The notes below the pieces were generated by a model. That model saw only the letters and a program-made list of their open reading frames with translations. It made no database searches and was not told the origin of the DNA. A DNA stretch of 62,386 nucleotides from an uncultured Alphaproteobacteria bacterium (GTDB lineage Bacteria; Pseudomonadota; Alphaproteobacteria; HIMB59). The stretch spans positions 1-62,386 of the forward strand of contig CACIPV010000006.1 of the NCBI GenBank assembly GCA_902588615.1, written 5' to 3'. This document shows, in pieces, positions 27,290 through 38,993 of this stretch (position 1 is its first letter; every line of letters starts with the position of its first letter). Both the position numbers and the translations under genes were made by a program.

Positions 27290-27729
27290 TAAAGGTATAC
27301 ACAGATGGCTCATGTCTTGGAAACCCTGGAAATGGGGGTTGGGCGTTTTTAATAATTAATAAAAATGATATTTCTTATAGAGCTGGATTTGAAAGAAATG
27401 CAACAAATAATCAAATGGAGCTAATGGCAGCAATCAAAGCGTTAGAATTTCTTGATCAGCATAATGATATAAATCTTAATACCGATAGTAATTATGTTAA
27501 GCAAGGCATCACAAATTGGATATTTAATTGGAAAAAAAATAATTGGAAAACCTCATCTAAAAAGCCTGTAAAAAATAAAGAGCTTTGGGAACGATTAGAC
27601 GAATTAAATCTTAGTAAAAATATTAATTGGATTTGGGTAAAGGCACATAATGTCGATGAATTTAATAACCAAGTTGATATTCTTGCTAGAAAAGCGGCAG
27701 AAAATTTAACTGAGTCTTCGTTTAACTAA
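27286..27729 (+). CDS. rnhA: Ribonuclease HI
   Basis: Cleaves RNA in RNA-DNA hybrids. 147 residues. Catalytic residues: Asp in VYTDGSCLGNPG, Glu in NNQMELMAAIKAL, Asp in LNTDSNYV, and the C-terminal VDILARKAA. The start is TTG at 27286, inside the sequence TTGA that also ends thrB, so translation is probably coupled. Convergent with the M16 peptidase gene (24-bp overlap). Confidence 0.95.
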   Translation: MIKVYTDGSCLGNPGNGGWAFLIINKNDISYRAGFERNATNNQMELMAAIKALEFLDQHNDINLNTDSNYVKQGITNWIFNWKKNNWKTSSKKPVKNKELWERLDELNLSKNINWIWVKAHNVDEFNNQVDILARKAAENLTESSFN

Positions 27730-28959
27730 TTCAGCTGTTTCAAGGTTTTCAATAGGACCTATTGATGACAGAGTCAAATTTGAGTCTAATATTTTTTTTC
27801 TTGCTTTTTCAAGGTCCTCTAATTGCACAGAGTCAATCTTCGAAATAAATTCATCGGGAGATCTGACTTTATTGTGCATTAAATAACTAGAAGCGTTAGA
27901 TCTACATCTCGTTGAGATACTTTCCTCTCCTTTTAGAATTCCCACTTTAAATTTAGCTTTAGTCTTCGTTAATTCCTCCTCAGTAAAGGTATTAGCATTA
28001 ATATTTAATTGATCGCATAGTACGGGTATTAATTCTTTAACTTCCTTGTGCCCTGTGCCGGCATAGACATAAAAAATACCTGAGTCAGAAAAGAAATCAC
28101 CACTGCTGTATATGCTATAAACCAATCCTCTTTTTTCTCGAATTTCTTGAAATAATCTTGAAGACATACCAGAGCCGAGAAGTGTTGAATAAACTCTTGT
28201 TGCATAGTAAAGATCTGAATGAATATCCACACCCTCAAAACCTAGTAATAACTTTACCTGTTCTAAATTTTTCTCTTGACGGTATTCTCCACCAACATAA
28301 GAAGACTTTGGAATATAATCGTCGTCGCCCAGAGGGAGATTTTGGAATTTATCCTCAACAAGTTTAATTATTTTGTCCTCTTCAAAATTTCCTGATACAG
28401 AAAACACCATTTTTTTTGGGTTATAGAATCCTTTCATAAAACCCTCTACTTCATCCCTTGATATAGACTTTATAATTTCAGCGGAACCTAAAATTGACCT
28501 ACCCATGGGTTGGTCCGGGTAAGCTAACTCGTCGAATTTATCAGCAACAATACTATCTGGCTCATCAGCATACATTCCAATCTCTTGTAATATGACTCCT
28601 CTCTCTTTATCGAGTTCCTTAGAGTCAAAAGTTGAAAACTGCAATATATCGCTAATTACGTCTATGGATAGTTCAACATTTTCCTTTAAACCACTCATGT
28701 AATATGCGGTTATTTCTCTTGAAGTATAAGCATTGTGAGAATTACCTACTAGTTCAACCTCTTTTGCTATTTGAGCGGCTGATCTATTTTTTGTTCCTTT
28801 GAATGCCATGTGCTCTAATAAGTGAGCAACACCGTTAATTTCTTTTCGCTCATTTCTTGCCCCAACCTTGTTCCACATTCCTACACTTACTGTTTCTACA
28901 GTGTTTACATAATCTGTTATCAAGGTCATTCCATTTTTAAGCTTATGAGTATTAGGCAT
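27706..28959 (-). CDS. M16 (pitrilysin/MPP-like) zinc peptidase
   Basis: 417-residue metallopeptidase. Inverted zinc motif HLLEH (46-50) with a downstream Glu in VILQEIGMYADEP. It resembles mitochondrial processing peptidase beta and bacterial single-chain M16B enzymes. There is no signal peptide, so it is probably cytosolic; the substrate is unknown. The thrC-M16 gene pair is conserved in alphaproteobacteria; here the starts/stops overlap by 8 nt. Confidence 0.93.
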   Translation of the reverse strand: MPNTHKLKNGMTLITDYVNTVETVSVGMWNKVGARNERKEINGVAHLLEHMAFKGTKNRSAAQIAKEVELVGNSHNAYTSREITAYYMSGLKENVELSIDVISDILQFSTFDSKELDKERGVILQEIGMYADEPDSIVADKFDELAYPDQPMGRSILGSAEIIKSISRDEVEGFMKGFYNPKKMVFSVSGNFEEDKIIKLVEDKFQNLPLGDDDYIPKSSYVGGEYRQEKNLEQVKLLLGFEGVDIHSDLYYATRVYSTLLGSGMSSRLFQEIREKRGLVYSIYSSGDFFSDSGIFYVYAGTGHKEVKELIPVLCDQLNINANTFTEEELTKTKAKFKVGILKGEESISTRCRSNASSYLMHNKVRSPDEFISKIDSVQLEDLEKARKKILDSNLTLSSIGPIENLETAELVKRRLS

Positions 28960-30304
28960 GTGCTTTTATATAATCTCCTAGTTCCTGGTAATTGTTATTT
29001 AAAATTACAAATTTTTCATCATTAAAAAATTCGATATTTTTATCATATTTTATTTTGTTACCTACTGCCTTTTCGACAGTTTCCTGAAATTTTACTGGAT
29101 GGGCACAAGCAAGACACATTGCTTTTTTTAAATTTAATTTTTCCGCACATACTATACCAACAGCTGTATGAGGATCTAATAAAATTTTGTAATTTTCATA
29201 TGTAATTTTAATTTGATTTTCAACCTCTTTAGAAGTTGCACTCTCAGATAAAAATTTCTCAGATAGTGACTTATGAATAGAACTTTCTAATTTTTTATTA
29301 TGTTCATTGTTTTGAATATTTTGAAAAAGATCATTTGTTGCTCCTGGTCCAAGGAGCTCTGCTAAAAGTCTTTCAAAATTACTTGATATTGTTATATCCA
29401 TGCTAGGGCTATTAGTTTTTACAACATTGTAGAGATGTAGATCATTATTGCTTATAATTCGATGTAAAATATTATTCTCGTTTGTCGCAACAATTAATTT
29501 ATTTATTGGAAATCCCATTGACTTTAGCAAATGAGCAGAATATATATTTCCAAAATTACCACTTGGTACAACAAAATTATCAATATTATGATTAAGATAT
29601 GACCAAGCATAATAAATTGATTGTGGCAAAACCCTAAACCAATTAATTGAATTCACTGCAGTGAAGCTATATTTATTATTTATATCACCATCTCTAAATA
29701 GTTTTTTTACTAAATTTTGACAATCATCAAAGCTTCCATTTAGGGCAATATTAAAAACATTTTTACCTCCACTAGTTGTCATTTGTTTTCTTTGGAATAG
29801 AGATGTGGAGTTATGAGGGTGCAGAATAAAAATACTAATATTTTCAATATCTTTAAAGGCTTGAATTGCAGCAGAACCGGTATCGCCAGAAGTTGCTCCG
29901 ATCACTACTAATTTTCTATCTAGTTTCCTTAAATAGTATTCATATATTTTTGCTAACAAACACATAGCGTAATCTTTAAAAGCTAGTGTCGGACCATGAA
30001 ATAAATTCAATAGATCGTTGTCACCCATGTTTGATATTGTAACAATTTCTTCATCAAATTTACTATAAGCCTCTTCGATAATCTTTTTAATTATTTGGGC
30101 TTCAAATAAATCTGATAAAAAAGGGGTTAAAATGAAATTTGCTATTTCAAAATAATTTTTTCCTTTTAGTGAGTTTATTTGATTGTTACTAAATTTTGGA
30201 AATTCATTTGGAATAAATAGACCTCCATCTGGTGCTAGACCGAAATTCAGTACCTGCTCAGCAGAGTACTCTTTTTTATCATCTCTTGTGCTTATATATT
30301 TCAT
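28952..30304 (-). CDS. thrC: Threonine synthase
   Basis: PLP enzyme converting O-phosphohomoserine to threonine. 450 residues. PLP lysine is Lys110 in LFHGPTLAFKDYA; phosphate-binding glycine-rich segments are GATSGDTGSAAI and VPSGNFGN. The N-terminal MKYISTRDD and LAPDGGLFIP match the family. It overlaps the M32 peptidase gene by 4 nt upstream and the M16 gene by 8 nt downstream. Confidence 0.96.
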   Translation of the reverse strand: MKYISTRDDKKEYSAEQVLNFGLAPDGGLFIPNEFPKFSNNQINSLKGKNYFEIANFILTPFLSDLFEAQIIKKIIEEAYSKFDEEIVTISNMGDNDLLNLFHGPTLAFKDYAMCLLAKIYEYYLRKLDRKLVVIGATSGDTGSAAIQAFKDIENISIFILHPHNSTSLFQRKQMTTSGGKNVFNIALNGSFDDCQNLVKKLFRDGDINNKYSFTAVNSINWFRVLPQSIYYAWSYLNHNIDNFVVPSGNFGNIYSAHLLKSMGFPINKLIVATNENNILHRIISNNDLHLYNVVKTNSPSMDITISSNFERLLAELLGPGATNDLFQNIQNNEHNKKLESSIHKSLSEKFLSESATSKEVENQIKITYENYKILLDPHTAVGIVCAEKLNLKKAMCLACAHPVKFQETVEKAVGNKIKYDKNIEFFNDEKFVILNNNYQELGDYIKAHA

Positions 30305-31740
30305 TTAATAAATCTATCAACCAAATGATCTAAATAATATTTTGGGTTTAAATTCTCACCAGAAATGCTTTGTAACATTTCATCAGATGAATATAAAGAA
30401 GCTTTTTGATGGAAATTAGTATTCAACCAAATGATTAAGTTATTTATATTTTCTTCATTAGGGTTGCCTAAAAAAATATCAAATAAAGGGCAATTAAATT
30501 TAATTTGTGAGGCTATCATAGCACCAAGTGCATAAGTAGGGAAATAACCAAATATACCCTCATACCAATGAATATCTTGGAGAACCCCCTCTGTTTCTGA
30601 AATAAGATTGATTGACAAATAATTTAGATAGTTTTCATACCATAAATTTTTTATATCTTTAAATTTAATTTTATTTTTAAATATCTCTTTTTCAATTTTA
30701 TACCTGATGTAAACATGAATCGGGTAAGAAAATTCATCAGCACTAACCCTTATAGGATTAACTCTCACAGTATGATAGTGCTCTAAAAAAGATTTTTCCA
30801 AATCTTTAGAATTATCAAAAATATTGTTTATGATGTTAAAATAAACCTTTGATTTAAAGATATGATTTTCAAAAAAAAGAGATTGGCTTTCATGGACACT
30901 TAAACTACGAGATTGACCCAAAGGCTCATAAAGAAATTCATTAGGTCGATTCTGTTCATAAACTCCATGACCTGTCTCGTGAAATAATGCTGATAAAGAC
31001 TCTAATATATTGTCTTCAAACCTAGTTGTTATTCTTACATCATTTGTGGCTCCTCCACAAAAAGGGTGATGAGATTGATCAATTCTACCTCTATCAAAAT
31101 CGAAGTTGAGCTGTTTTAATTTTACTTTTATCATTTTTAATATTTCTGAGTCTGAAATATTTGATTTATAAACATGAGGTGATTTAATTTTTTTAATATC
31201 CAAATATTTAGGTATTATTTCCTTCTCAATTACTAAAAAAACTTGGTCGATCTTTGATGAGTCATAATCCATATCATATTTTGAAATTAATGAGTCATAA
31301 GGTGATAGATTAGTAGCCTTAGCTAATTGACTCGCTTCCTCATGCACTAAATCTAATAGATCATTGAAATCTTTTTCAATTATCGAAGAATCATTTTTTG
31401 ATCTAGCCTCTCTCCATAAGTGCTCACAAGTAAGTTTTTTTTTTATCAGTAGAGATTTCAAATCTGGGTCAACAGCATTTTCTTTGATGATAATACTCTT
31501 CATTAGTTTTAAAGACATACTATCTGCTTCGCTTAATTTTGTATTTTCAGCTTTTTGAATTTCTTCTTGAATATCTTCACTTCTAAATATTCTATCTGTA
31601 AAGTTAGATAAAATAGACATTTGCTCTGATCTAGACTCAATACTTTTTTTTGGTAAATTAGTTGCGTTATCCCAAAATAATAGACCACTGACATCATTCA
31701 AAACATAGTAGCTTTTAAAATACTCTTTAAGTTTATTCAT
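30301..31740 (-). CDS. M32 carboxypeptidase (Taq family)
   Basis: Cytosolic zinc carboxypeptidase of 479 residues. The HExxH motif is HETGHGVYEQN, preceded by the family segment HPFCGGATNDVRITTRF and followed by ESQSLFFENHI supplying the third ligand. It trims C-terminal residues from peptides. It sits between surf1 (8-nt overlap) and thrC (4-nt overlap), a place where many alphaproteobacteria have other genes, so it appears inserted into the oxidase-threonine run. Confidence 0.93.
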   Translation of the reverse strand: MNKLKEYFKSYYVLNDVSGLLFWDNATNLPKKSIESRSEQMSILSNFTDRIFRSEDIQEEIQKAENTKLSEADSMSLKLMKSIIIKENAVDPDLKSLLIKKKLTCEHLWREARSKNDSSIIEKDFNDLLDLVHEEASQLAKATNLSPYDSLISKYDMDYDSSKIDQVFLVIEKEIIPKYLDIKKIKSPHVYKSNISDSEILKMIKVKLKQLNFDFDRGRIDQSHHPFCGGATNDVRITTRFEDNILESLSALFHETGHGVYEQNRPNEFLYEPLGQSRSLSVHESQSLFFENHIFKSKVYFNIINNIFDNSKDLEKSFLEHYHTVRVNPIRVSADEFSYPIHVYIRYKIEKEIFKNKIKFKDIKNLWYENYLNYLSINLISETEGVLQDIHWYEGIFGYFPTYALGAMIASQIKFNCPLFDIFLGNPNEENINNLIIWLNTNFHQKASLYSSDEMLQSISGENLNPKYYLDHLVDRFIK

Positions 31741-32404
31741 ATTTTCTTCTTATAATTAACAGCATAACGATACTTGATAAGCTAAGCAAAAACCAAGTTA
31801 TTGAATAATTCAAATGATTATTTCTCAAAAATACAAGAGGATTAAAGATATATTTAGATACCCTATCATCTAGCAGAACAAAATAATATTTAGATAGGAA
31901 TGTATATTGATAAAACTGACTAAAATCAGTTTTATTAACAGAGTACCAAGTATTATTGGATAAATCATTCTCTGGGGTAAAAAAAGGTTTATCTGAATTA
32001 AAATCTCTTAAGTATACCTTAGGGTTGTCGATTGATTGATATCTTTGAATGATATTTTGAACTTGATCTACATCTTTGTCTAAAAACCATCCAAAATTAA
32101 TGACACTGTATATACTATTTTTGTACTTTACCGGAAGTATTAGGTGATAACCTGGTTTTCCTTTAAATGTTTTTGACTCTAAATAAATTGGTTTGTTTAG
32201 AATTGTATAATTATCATCTAATTTTACTGTAACTAAATTATTGTAATTCAGATCATCTGAAAACAAAGTGGGATTGAGAATTGAATTACGAATATTATCC
32301 ATTAAATCATTTTTCCAATTTAGCCGGTAAAGTTGCCACGAACCCAAGATAAAGGTTAAAATAGAAATTCCTATAAATACAAATTTTAATGATGACTTAT
32401 TCAT
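31733..32404 (-). CDS. SURF1-family cytochrome oxidase assembly protein
   Basis: Inner-membrane protein of 223 residues with two membrane helices (about 7-25 and 197-217) flanking a periplasmic domain, the SURF1 topology. It assists heme a insertion into subunit I. The N-terminal LGSWQLYRLNWK and the central GKPGYHLILPVKY fit the family. Downstream of ctaE with a 43-bp gap. Confidence 0.9.
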   Translation of the reverse strand: MNKSSLKFVFIGISILTFILGSWQLYRLNWKNDLMDNIRNSILNPTLFSDDLNYNNLVTVKLDDNYTILNKPIYLESKTFKGKPGYHLILPVKYKNSIYSVINFGWFLDKDVDQVQNIIQRYQSIDNPKVYLRDFNSDKPFFTPENDLSNNTWYSVNKTDFSQFYQYTFLSKYYFVLLDDRVSKYIFNPLVFLRNNHLNYSITWFLLSLSSIVMLLIIRRKYE

Positions 32405-32447
32405 AAATAAAAAATTTAATTAAAAGTAAAAGATATAAATGTTTGGT

Positions 32448-33290
32448 TTATCTTCCCCACCAATAGATACTTATGTATAAAAACAACCAAACAACATCAA
32501 CAAAATGCCAATACCATGCAGCTGCTTCAAAACCAAAATGTCTTTTTGGGGTTAAATGACCTTTTCTTATTCTCAATAAACAGACTAATAAAAACAAAGT
32601 GCCTATTAATACATGAAAGCCGTGAAAACCGGTTGCCATGAAAAAAGTTGAAGGATATATACCTTCAGTAAAACCAAAAGTTGCATGTTGGTATTCATAT
32701 ATTTGTAAAAGTGAAAATATGAAACCTAAAAAAACCGTGTAATATAAACCTTTAAGAGCCTCTTTATTATTACCCTCTCTTAATTCATGGTGTGCCCATG
32801 TACAAGTAGTGCCTGATAAAAGTAAAATTAAGGTATTTAAATATGGGATGTCTAGTGGGTCAAAAGTTTCAATTCCTTTTGGGGGCCAAACTCCTATTCC
32901 AAGAGTGCCTGTGAAAACTTCTTTGTACTCAGCTAAAAATGTTTTAGGTAATAGACTTGCATCGAAAAAAGCCCAAAAGAAAGCGACAAAAAACATAACT
33001 TCTGATGTGATGAACAGAGCCATACCCCACCTAAGACCAATCTCAGTGATTGAATTATGTACTTTCAAAAAAGTACTCTCTTTTATTATGTCTCGCCACC
33101 ACATAAACATAGTAAAAAGTATTAGAACAAGACCTGCCAACATAGGCCATAGCATCTCATAATGCATATACAGAATAGCTCCTGAAACTAGAAAAAGAGC
33201 TGAAAAAGCACCAACTAATGGCCAGGGACTTGGATTGACAAGATGAAATTTATGTTTCTTTTCAGAGTCTTTAAATACTAAATCTACCAT
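32448..33290 (-). CDS. ctaE: Cytochrome c oxidase subunit III
   Basis: 280 residues with seven membrane helices. Family signatures: HLVNPSPWPLVGA at the N-terminus, WWRDIIKEST, EVMFFVAFFWAFF, and the C-terminal GFEAAAWYWHFVDVVWLFLY. It supports proton uptake and stability of subunit I. 12 bp downstream of ctaG in the oxidase operon. Confidence 0.97.
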   Translation of the reverse strand: MVDLVFKDSEKKHKFHLVNPSPWPLVGAFSALFLVSGAILYMHYEMLWPMLAGLVLILFTMFMWWRDIIKESTFLKVHNSITEIGLRWGMALFITSEVMFFVAFFWAFFDASLLPKTFLAEYKEVFTGTLGIGVWPPKGIETFDPLDIPYLNTLILLLSGTTCTWAHHELREGNNKEALKGLYYTVFLGFIFSLLQIYEYQHATFGFTEGIYPSTFFMATGFHGFHVLIGTLFLLVCLLRIRKGHLTPKRHFGFEAAAWYWHFVDVVWLFLYISIYWWGR

Positions 33291-33302
33291 TTAAACAATA
33301 TT

Positions 33303-33839
33303 TCATTCTTTTTTCTCAAAAAAGGTATATGACAAAGTGACATTCTTCGTCCTACTTGCCTCAGGATCGTCAAGTATTAATGGATCTAAGTAGAAAGTGA
33401 CAGGAAACTCAACAACTTGATTTGGTTTTATCGTTTGATCAATAAAGCAAAAGCATTCAATTTTATATAAGTATGGGCCAATTTTAGGTGGTAAAATGTT
33501 AAATATAGATGTACCTGTTGAGCTAACATCAGTATTGTTTTTAGCTTTAAAAACAACATCATACTTTACACCCTCAGTGATGTTCATTTTTTGAGGAGCT
33601 TCGAACATCCAGTCCAAACCTTCATTTACCTGGGCTGAAAATATAACTTTTATATCGAGTTCCCCCGAGTTGATATTTTGGTGTTGTTCTTGAATTTTAA
33701 CTTCTTTGTTAAAACCTTGAAATCCAGTTAGGTCACAAAAAAGCTTATATAGTGGCACAGAAAAAATTACTAGACTTAGCATAAATCCAAGTATCAACAT
33801 TAAAAAAATTAATGTTTTATTTTTATTTGATACGTTCAA
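33303..33839 (-). CDS. ctaG: Cytochrome c oxidase assembly protein CtaG/Cox11
   Basis: Copper chaperone delivering Cu(B) to subunit I. 178 residues: one N-terminal membrane anchor (about 9-30) and a periplasmic immunoglobulin-like domain with the copper motif IECFCF. FSVPLYKLFCDLTGF after the anchor is characteristic. The start is TTG at 33837-33839, fused with the coxF stop as TTGA. Confidence 0.95.
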   Translation of the reverse strand: MNVSNKNKTLIFLMLILGFMLSLVIFSVPLYKLFCDLTGFQGFNKEVKIQEQHQNINSGELDIKVIFSAQVNEGLDWMFEAPQKMNITEGVKYDVVFKAKNNTDVSSTGTSIFNILPPKIGPYLYKIECFCFIDQTIKPNQVVEFPVTFYLDPLILDDPEASRTKNVTLSYTFFEKKE

Positions 33840-33937
33840 ATACCAGATTTAATTCTAAATATTGTAATAAAATAAAATGCTGTTACGAGCATGAAAAGTA
33901 GAGCCAAGACTAATAAATTTTTATTTTTTCTTTTCAT
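33836..33937 (-). CDS. Tiny single-helix CoxF-like protein between ctaB and ctaG
   Basis: A 33-residue protein missed by standard ORF length cut-offs. Basic start MKRKNKN, one hydrophobic helix (LLVLALLFMLVTAFYFITIF), then a short basic tail. Alphaproteobacterial oxidase operons often hold a small single-helix CoxF protein exactly here, usually somewhat longer, ending in a similar helix with a V-T-I/F pattern. Its ATG overlaps the ctaB stop (TAATG) and its TGA overlaps the ctaG TTG (TTGA), which strongly favours real translation. Confidence 0.75.
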   Translation of the reverse strand: MKRKNKNLLVLALLFMLVTAFYFITIFRIKSGI

Positions 33938-34863
33938 TAGAATAAATATTTATCAATAACTGTTAAAGCGAAAATAAGAAAAAGATACACAATTGAATAT
34001 CCAAAAAGTTTAATTGAGTCTTTCTTAATATTTTGTGACTTATTTAGTTTAAAAAGTTTGTAAATAAAATATGCATTGAGAAGATTGGATCCTAAAAAAA
34101 AGCTCATTCCAGCGTATTTAAAAAAATATAGAGAGTTTACTGATGCAACCATTAAAAAAGTATAAATATTCATCATAAAAAGTGTTTTTTTTATGCCGTT
34201 TTTAACGGGGTACATCGGTATATCAGCATCAGAGTAATCTTGGTTTCTAAATATAGCTAATGCCCAAGAGTGTGGAGGTGTCCATAAAAATATTATTAAG
34301 CATAATATTAACGGGTAGAATATTTGTTCACTTGAAATACTTATCCATGCAATCACTGGAGGGAGAGCACCTGCTAAACCACCAATTACTATATTCTGTG
34401 CAGTTTTGTGCTTCAGATACATTGTGTAAAAAACAGAGTAATAAAGAATTGTAAATGCTAATAAGATTGAGGCCTTAATATTTCCAAAGAAAAATAAACC
34501 TACTATAGAAAAAAAAGAAAAAATTAGTCCAATCCCAAGTGCTGTATTTGCTGAGATATTTCCAGAGGGAATAGGTCTAAATTTTGTTCTATCCATTTTA
34601 GAGTCAATTATTCGATCAAACCACATGTTTAAAATAGCTGAGCCAGATGCTCCCATTGCTATAAGGGTAAGAGCCATTACTTTTATAAACAAACTTTTAT
34701 CAGATGGGGCTAATAACATTGCACATAAAGCCGTAAATATTACAAGAGATATTACACCAGGTTTAATTAGTACATAAAGTTGTTTTAAGAAATTAACAAC
34801 TTGCAAAAAGAACAGGTTTTGTTCTGTCTGTACAAAAGTTTGATGATGCTTTTTTTCTAACAC
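33937..34863 (-). CDS. ctaB: Protoheme IX farnesyltransferase (heme O synthase)
   Basis: Membrane prenyltransferase adding a farnesyl group to heme b for the oxidase. 308 residues, about nine helices. First Asp-rich motif NMWFDRIIDSKMDRT (79-93), second YSDADIPMYPV. Start GTG at 34863. It lies 3 bp after ctaD; its stop overlaps the start of the tiny coxF-like gene. Confidence 0.95.
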   Translation of the reverse strand: MLEKKHHQTFVQTEQNLFFLQVVNFLKQLYVLIKPGVISLVIFTALCAMLLAPSDKSLFIKVMALTLIAMGASGSAILNMWFDRIIDSKMDRTKFRPIPSGNISANTALGIGLIFSFFSIVGLFFFGNIKASILLAFTILYYSVFYTMYLKHKTAQNIVIGGLAGALPPVIAWISISSEQIFYPLILCLIIFLWTPPHSWALAIFRNQDYSDADIPMYPVKNGIKKTLFMMNIYTFLMVASVNSLYFFKYAGMSFFLGSNLLNAYFIYKLFKLNKSQNIKKDSIKLFGYSIVYLFLIFALTVIDKYLF

Positions 34864-34866
34864 AAA

Positions 34867-37313
<2,447 letters not shown>

Positions 37314-37378
37314 CTAGGACATATTAGTAATCTTTTTTGTACAGTATATTGACAGGATGTCGCTTAAACCCGCTATAT

Positions 37379-38086
37379 TTATGAAAAATAGTGAAATGTT
37401 AGACTAAGTGCGGCAATAACCGCTGTGTCAGCTTTTAAAATGTTTGGGCCCAGACTCACATTAAAGAAATTTTTTGAACTACCTGATATAAATGCTCTTT
37501 CCTCCTCCTCAAAACCTCCTTCAGGCCCTATAACAACTAAAATTTCACTATTTGGTTTAACTTTAGCTTGTGATAGATGAATTCCTTTGAGATTCTCATC
37601 AAACATCAGAACTGTTTTACTAGACATGATATTAGACCTATCTTTGAGGTCAATTAACTTGTCTATGTTTGGTATTGATAATCTTCCACTTTGTTGAGCA
37701 GCACCTACAGCATATGTATTAAACTTATCAAGATTAATCTTTGTGTTTATAGTTCTATTAAATGATGTTGGAAATAGACATCTCACACCCATCTCAGTTG
37801 ATTGTCTTATAATTAATTCACTGTTTTGGTATTTTATGGGAGAAAACATTAAGTCTATCAAAGTTTCTGCTCGAGGTGCTGAGATTTGACTTATCGATTT
37901 GGCTTTTAAAAAATTTTTTTTTATATCAATTATTTCGCACTTCCATTCTCCAGAAATGTTGTTAAACAAAGAGATCTCATCTCCTATTTTAAGCCTTATA
38001 ACTTTTACAAGATGGATATAATACTTTTTTTCTAGCTCATAAGTGCTACCCTGCTTTATAATTGAATTACAATAAACTCTCTTCAT
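37379..38086 (-). CDS. rsmE: 16S rRNA (uracil(1498)-N3)-methyltransferase
   Basis: SPOUT methyltransferase of 16S rRNA. About 235 residues. C-terminal knot motifs are VVIGPEGGFEEEE and LGPNILKADTAVIAAL; N-terminal PUA-like domain. The frame opens 9 nt further upstream, but ATG at 38084-38086 gives the family start MKRVYC. That ATG shares CATG (38084-38087) with the divergent ubiA start. Confidence 0.93.
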   Translation of the reverse strand: MKRVYCNSIIKQGSTYELEKKYYIHLVKVIRLKIGDEISLFNNISGEWKCEIIDIKKNFLKAKSISQISAPRAETLIDLMFSPIKYQNSELIIRQSTEMGVRCLFPTSFNRTINTKINLDKFNTYAVGAAQQSGRLSIPNIDKLIDLKDRSNIMSSKTVLMFDENLKGIHLSQAKVKPNSEILVVIGPEGGFEEEERAFISGSSKNFFNVSLGPNILKADTAVIAALSLTFHYFS

Positions 38087-38993
38087 GAATAACAATTATA
38101 AGAATAATTTAATTTTTAAATTATTTCCACCTTTCACACACCCATACATTCTTTTGGTTAGAATAGATAAACCTATTGGTTTTCTTCTACTTTTTTACCC
38201 AATTAGTTTCATTTTAGCATCCTCAACAAATAGTTCGTCTAATAATATTGTAATTTTGTTTATAATTTTTTTTATAGGTTCATTGGTTATGAGATCTGCT
38301 GGATGCATAGTGAATGATTTTATTGATAAAGACATTGATAGGAAAGTTAGTAGAACACAAAATAGAGCTTTAGCCTCATCACAAATAAGTTTAAAGAATT
38401 CACTCATACTATTATTTTTTCTTTTAATAATAGGATTAATTATTTTATTACAATTAAATTATGAAGCTATTATATTAGGGCTTGTTATCACTCCTTTGAT
38501 AATTTTATACCCTTTAGCAAAAAGATTTTTTTTCTTACCCCAATTAATTTTAGCTTTGACTTATAATTGGGGCTGTTTTATTGGCTGGGTTGCAATGGGC
38601 TCAAACGTACCCTTTTTATCTGTTCTCATTTTATATGTGTCACTAATTTTTTGGACACTTACTTATGATACTATTTATGCTACTCAGGATGAAAAAGAAG
38701 ATAAAGAATTAAAATTATACTCTAGCACTTTATTTTTTGGAGCTGGTAGAATGATCATTTTAAATTTAATGATTTTTTTTAAATATTTTTTATTAGCAGT
38801 TTTTGGAAGTGGCTTGAATTTCAGTTTTTTATACTATGTCTTACTAACAATAATTTTCTTAATAAATATTATAGATCTCAATTTTATGTGGAAAAATATA
38901 CCTGAAAAGGCTGGCTCATACTTTAGTCGCAATAACTATTACGGTATCAGCATACTTTTTAGTATAATAATCGGAAGTCACCTTAATGTCTGA
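38085..38993 (+). CDS. ubiA: 4-hydroxybenzoate polyprenyltransferase
   Basis: Membrane enzyme attaching the polyprenyl tail in ubiquinone synthesis. 302 residues, about nine helices. First Asp motif CIVNDFIDKDIDRKVSRT, second DTIYATQDEKED. It connects to coq7 (60.7 kb) and to the quinone-using bc1 complex. Start ATG shares CATG with rsmE; a perfect TATAAT at 38057-38062, inside rsmE, could serve as its -10 box. Overlaps msbA by 8 nt. Confidence 0.94.
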   Translation: MNNNYKNNLIFKLFPPFTHPYILLVRIDKPIGFLLLFYPISFILASSTNSSSNNIVILFIIFFIGSLVMRSAGCIVNDFIDKDIDRKVSRTQNRALASSQISLKNSLILLFFLLIIGLIILLQLNYEAIILGLVITPLIILYPLAKRFFFLPQLILALTYNWGCFIGWVAMGSNVPFLSVLILYVSLIFWTLTYDTIYATQDEKEDKELKLYSSTLFFGAGRMIILNLMIFFKYFLLAVFGSGLNFSFLYYVLLTIIFLINIIDLNFMWKNIPEKAGSYFSRNNYYGISILFSIIIGSHLNV

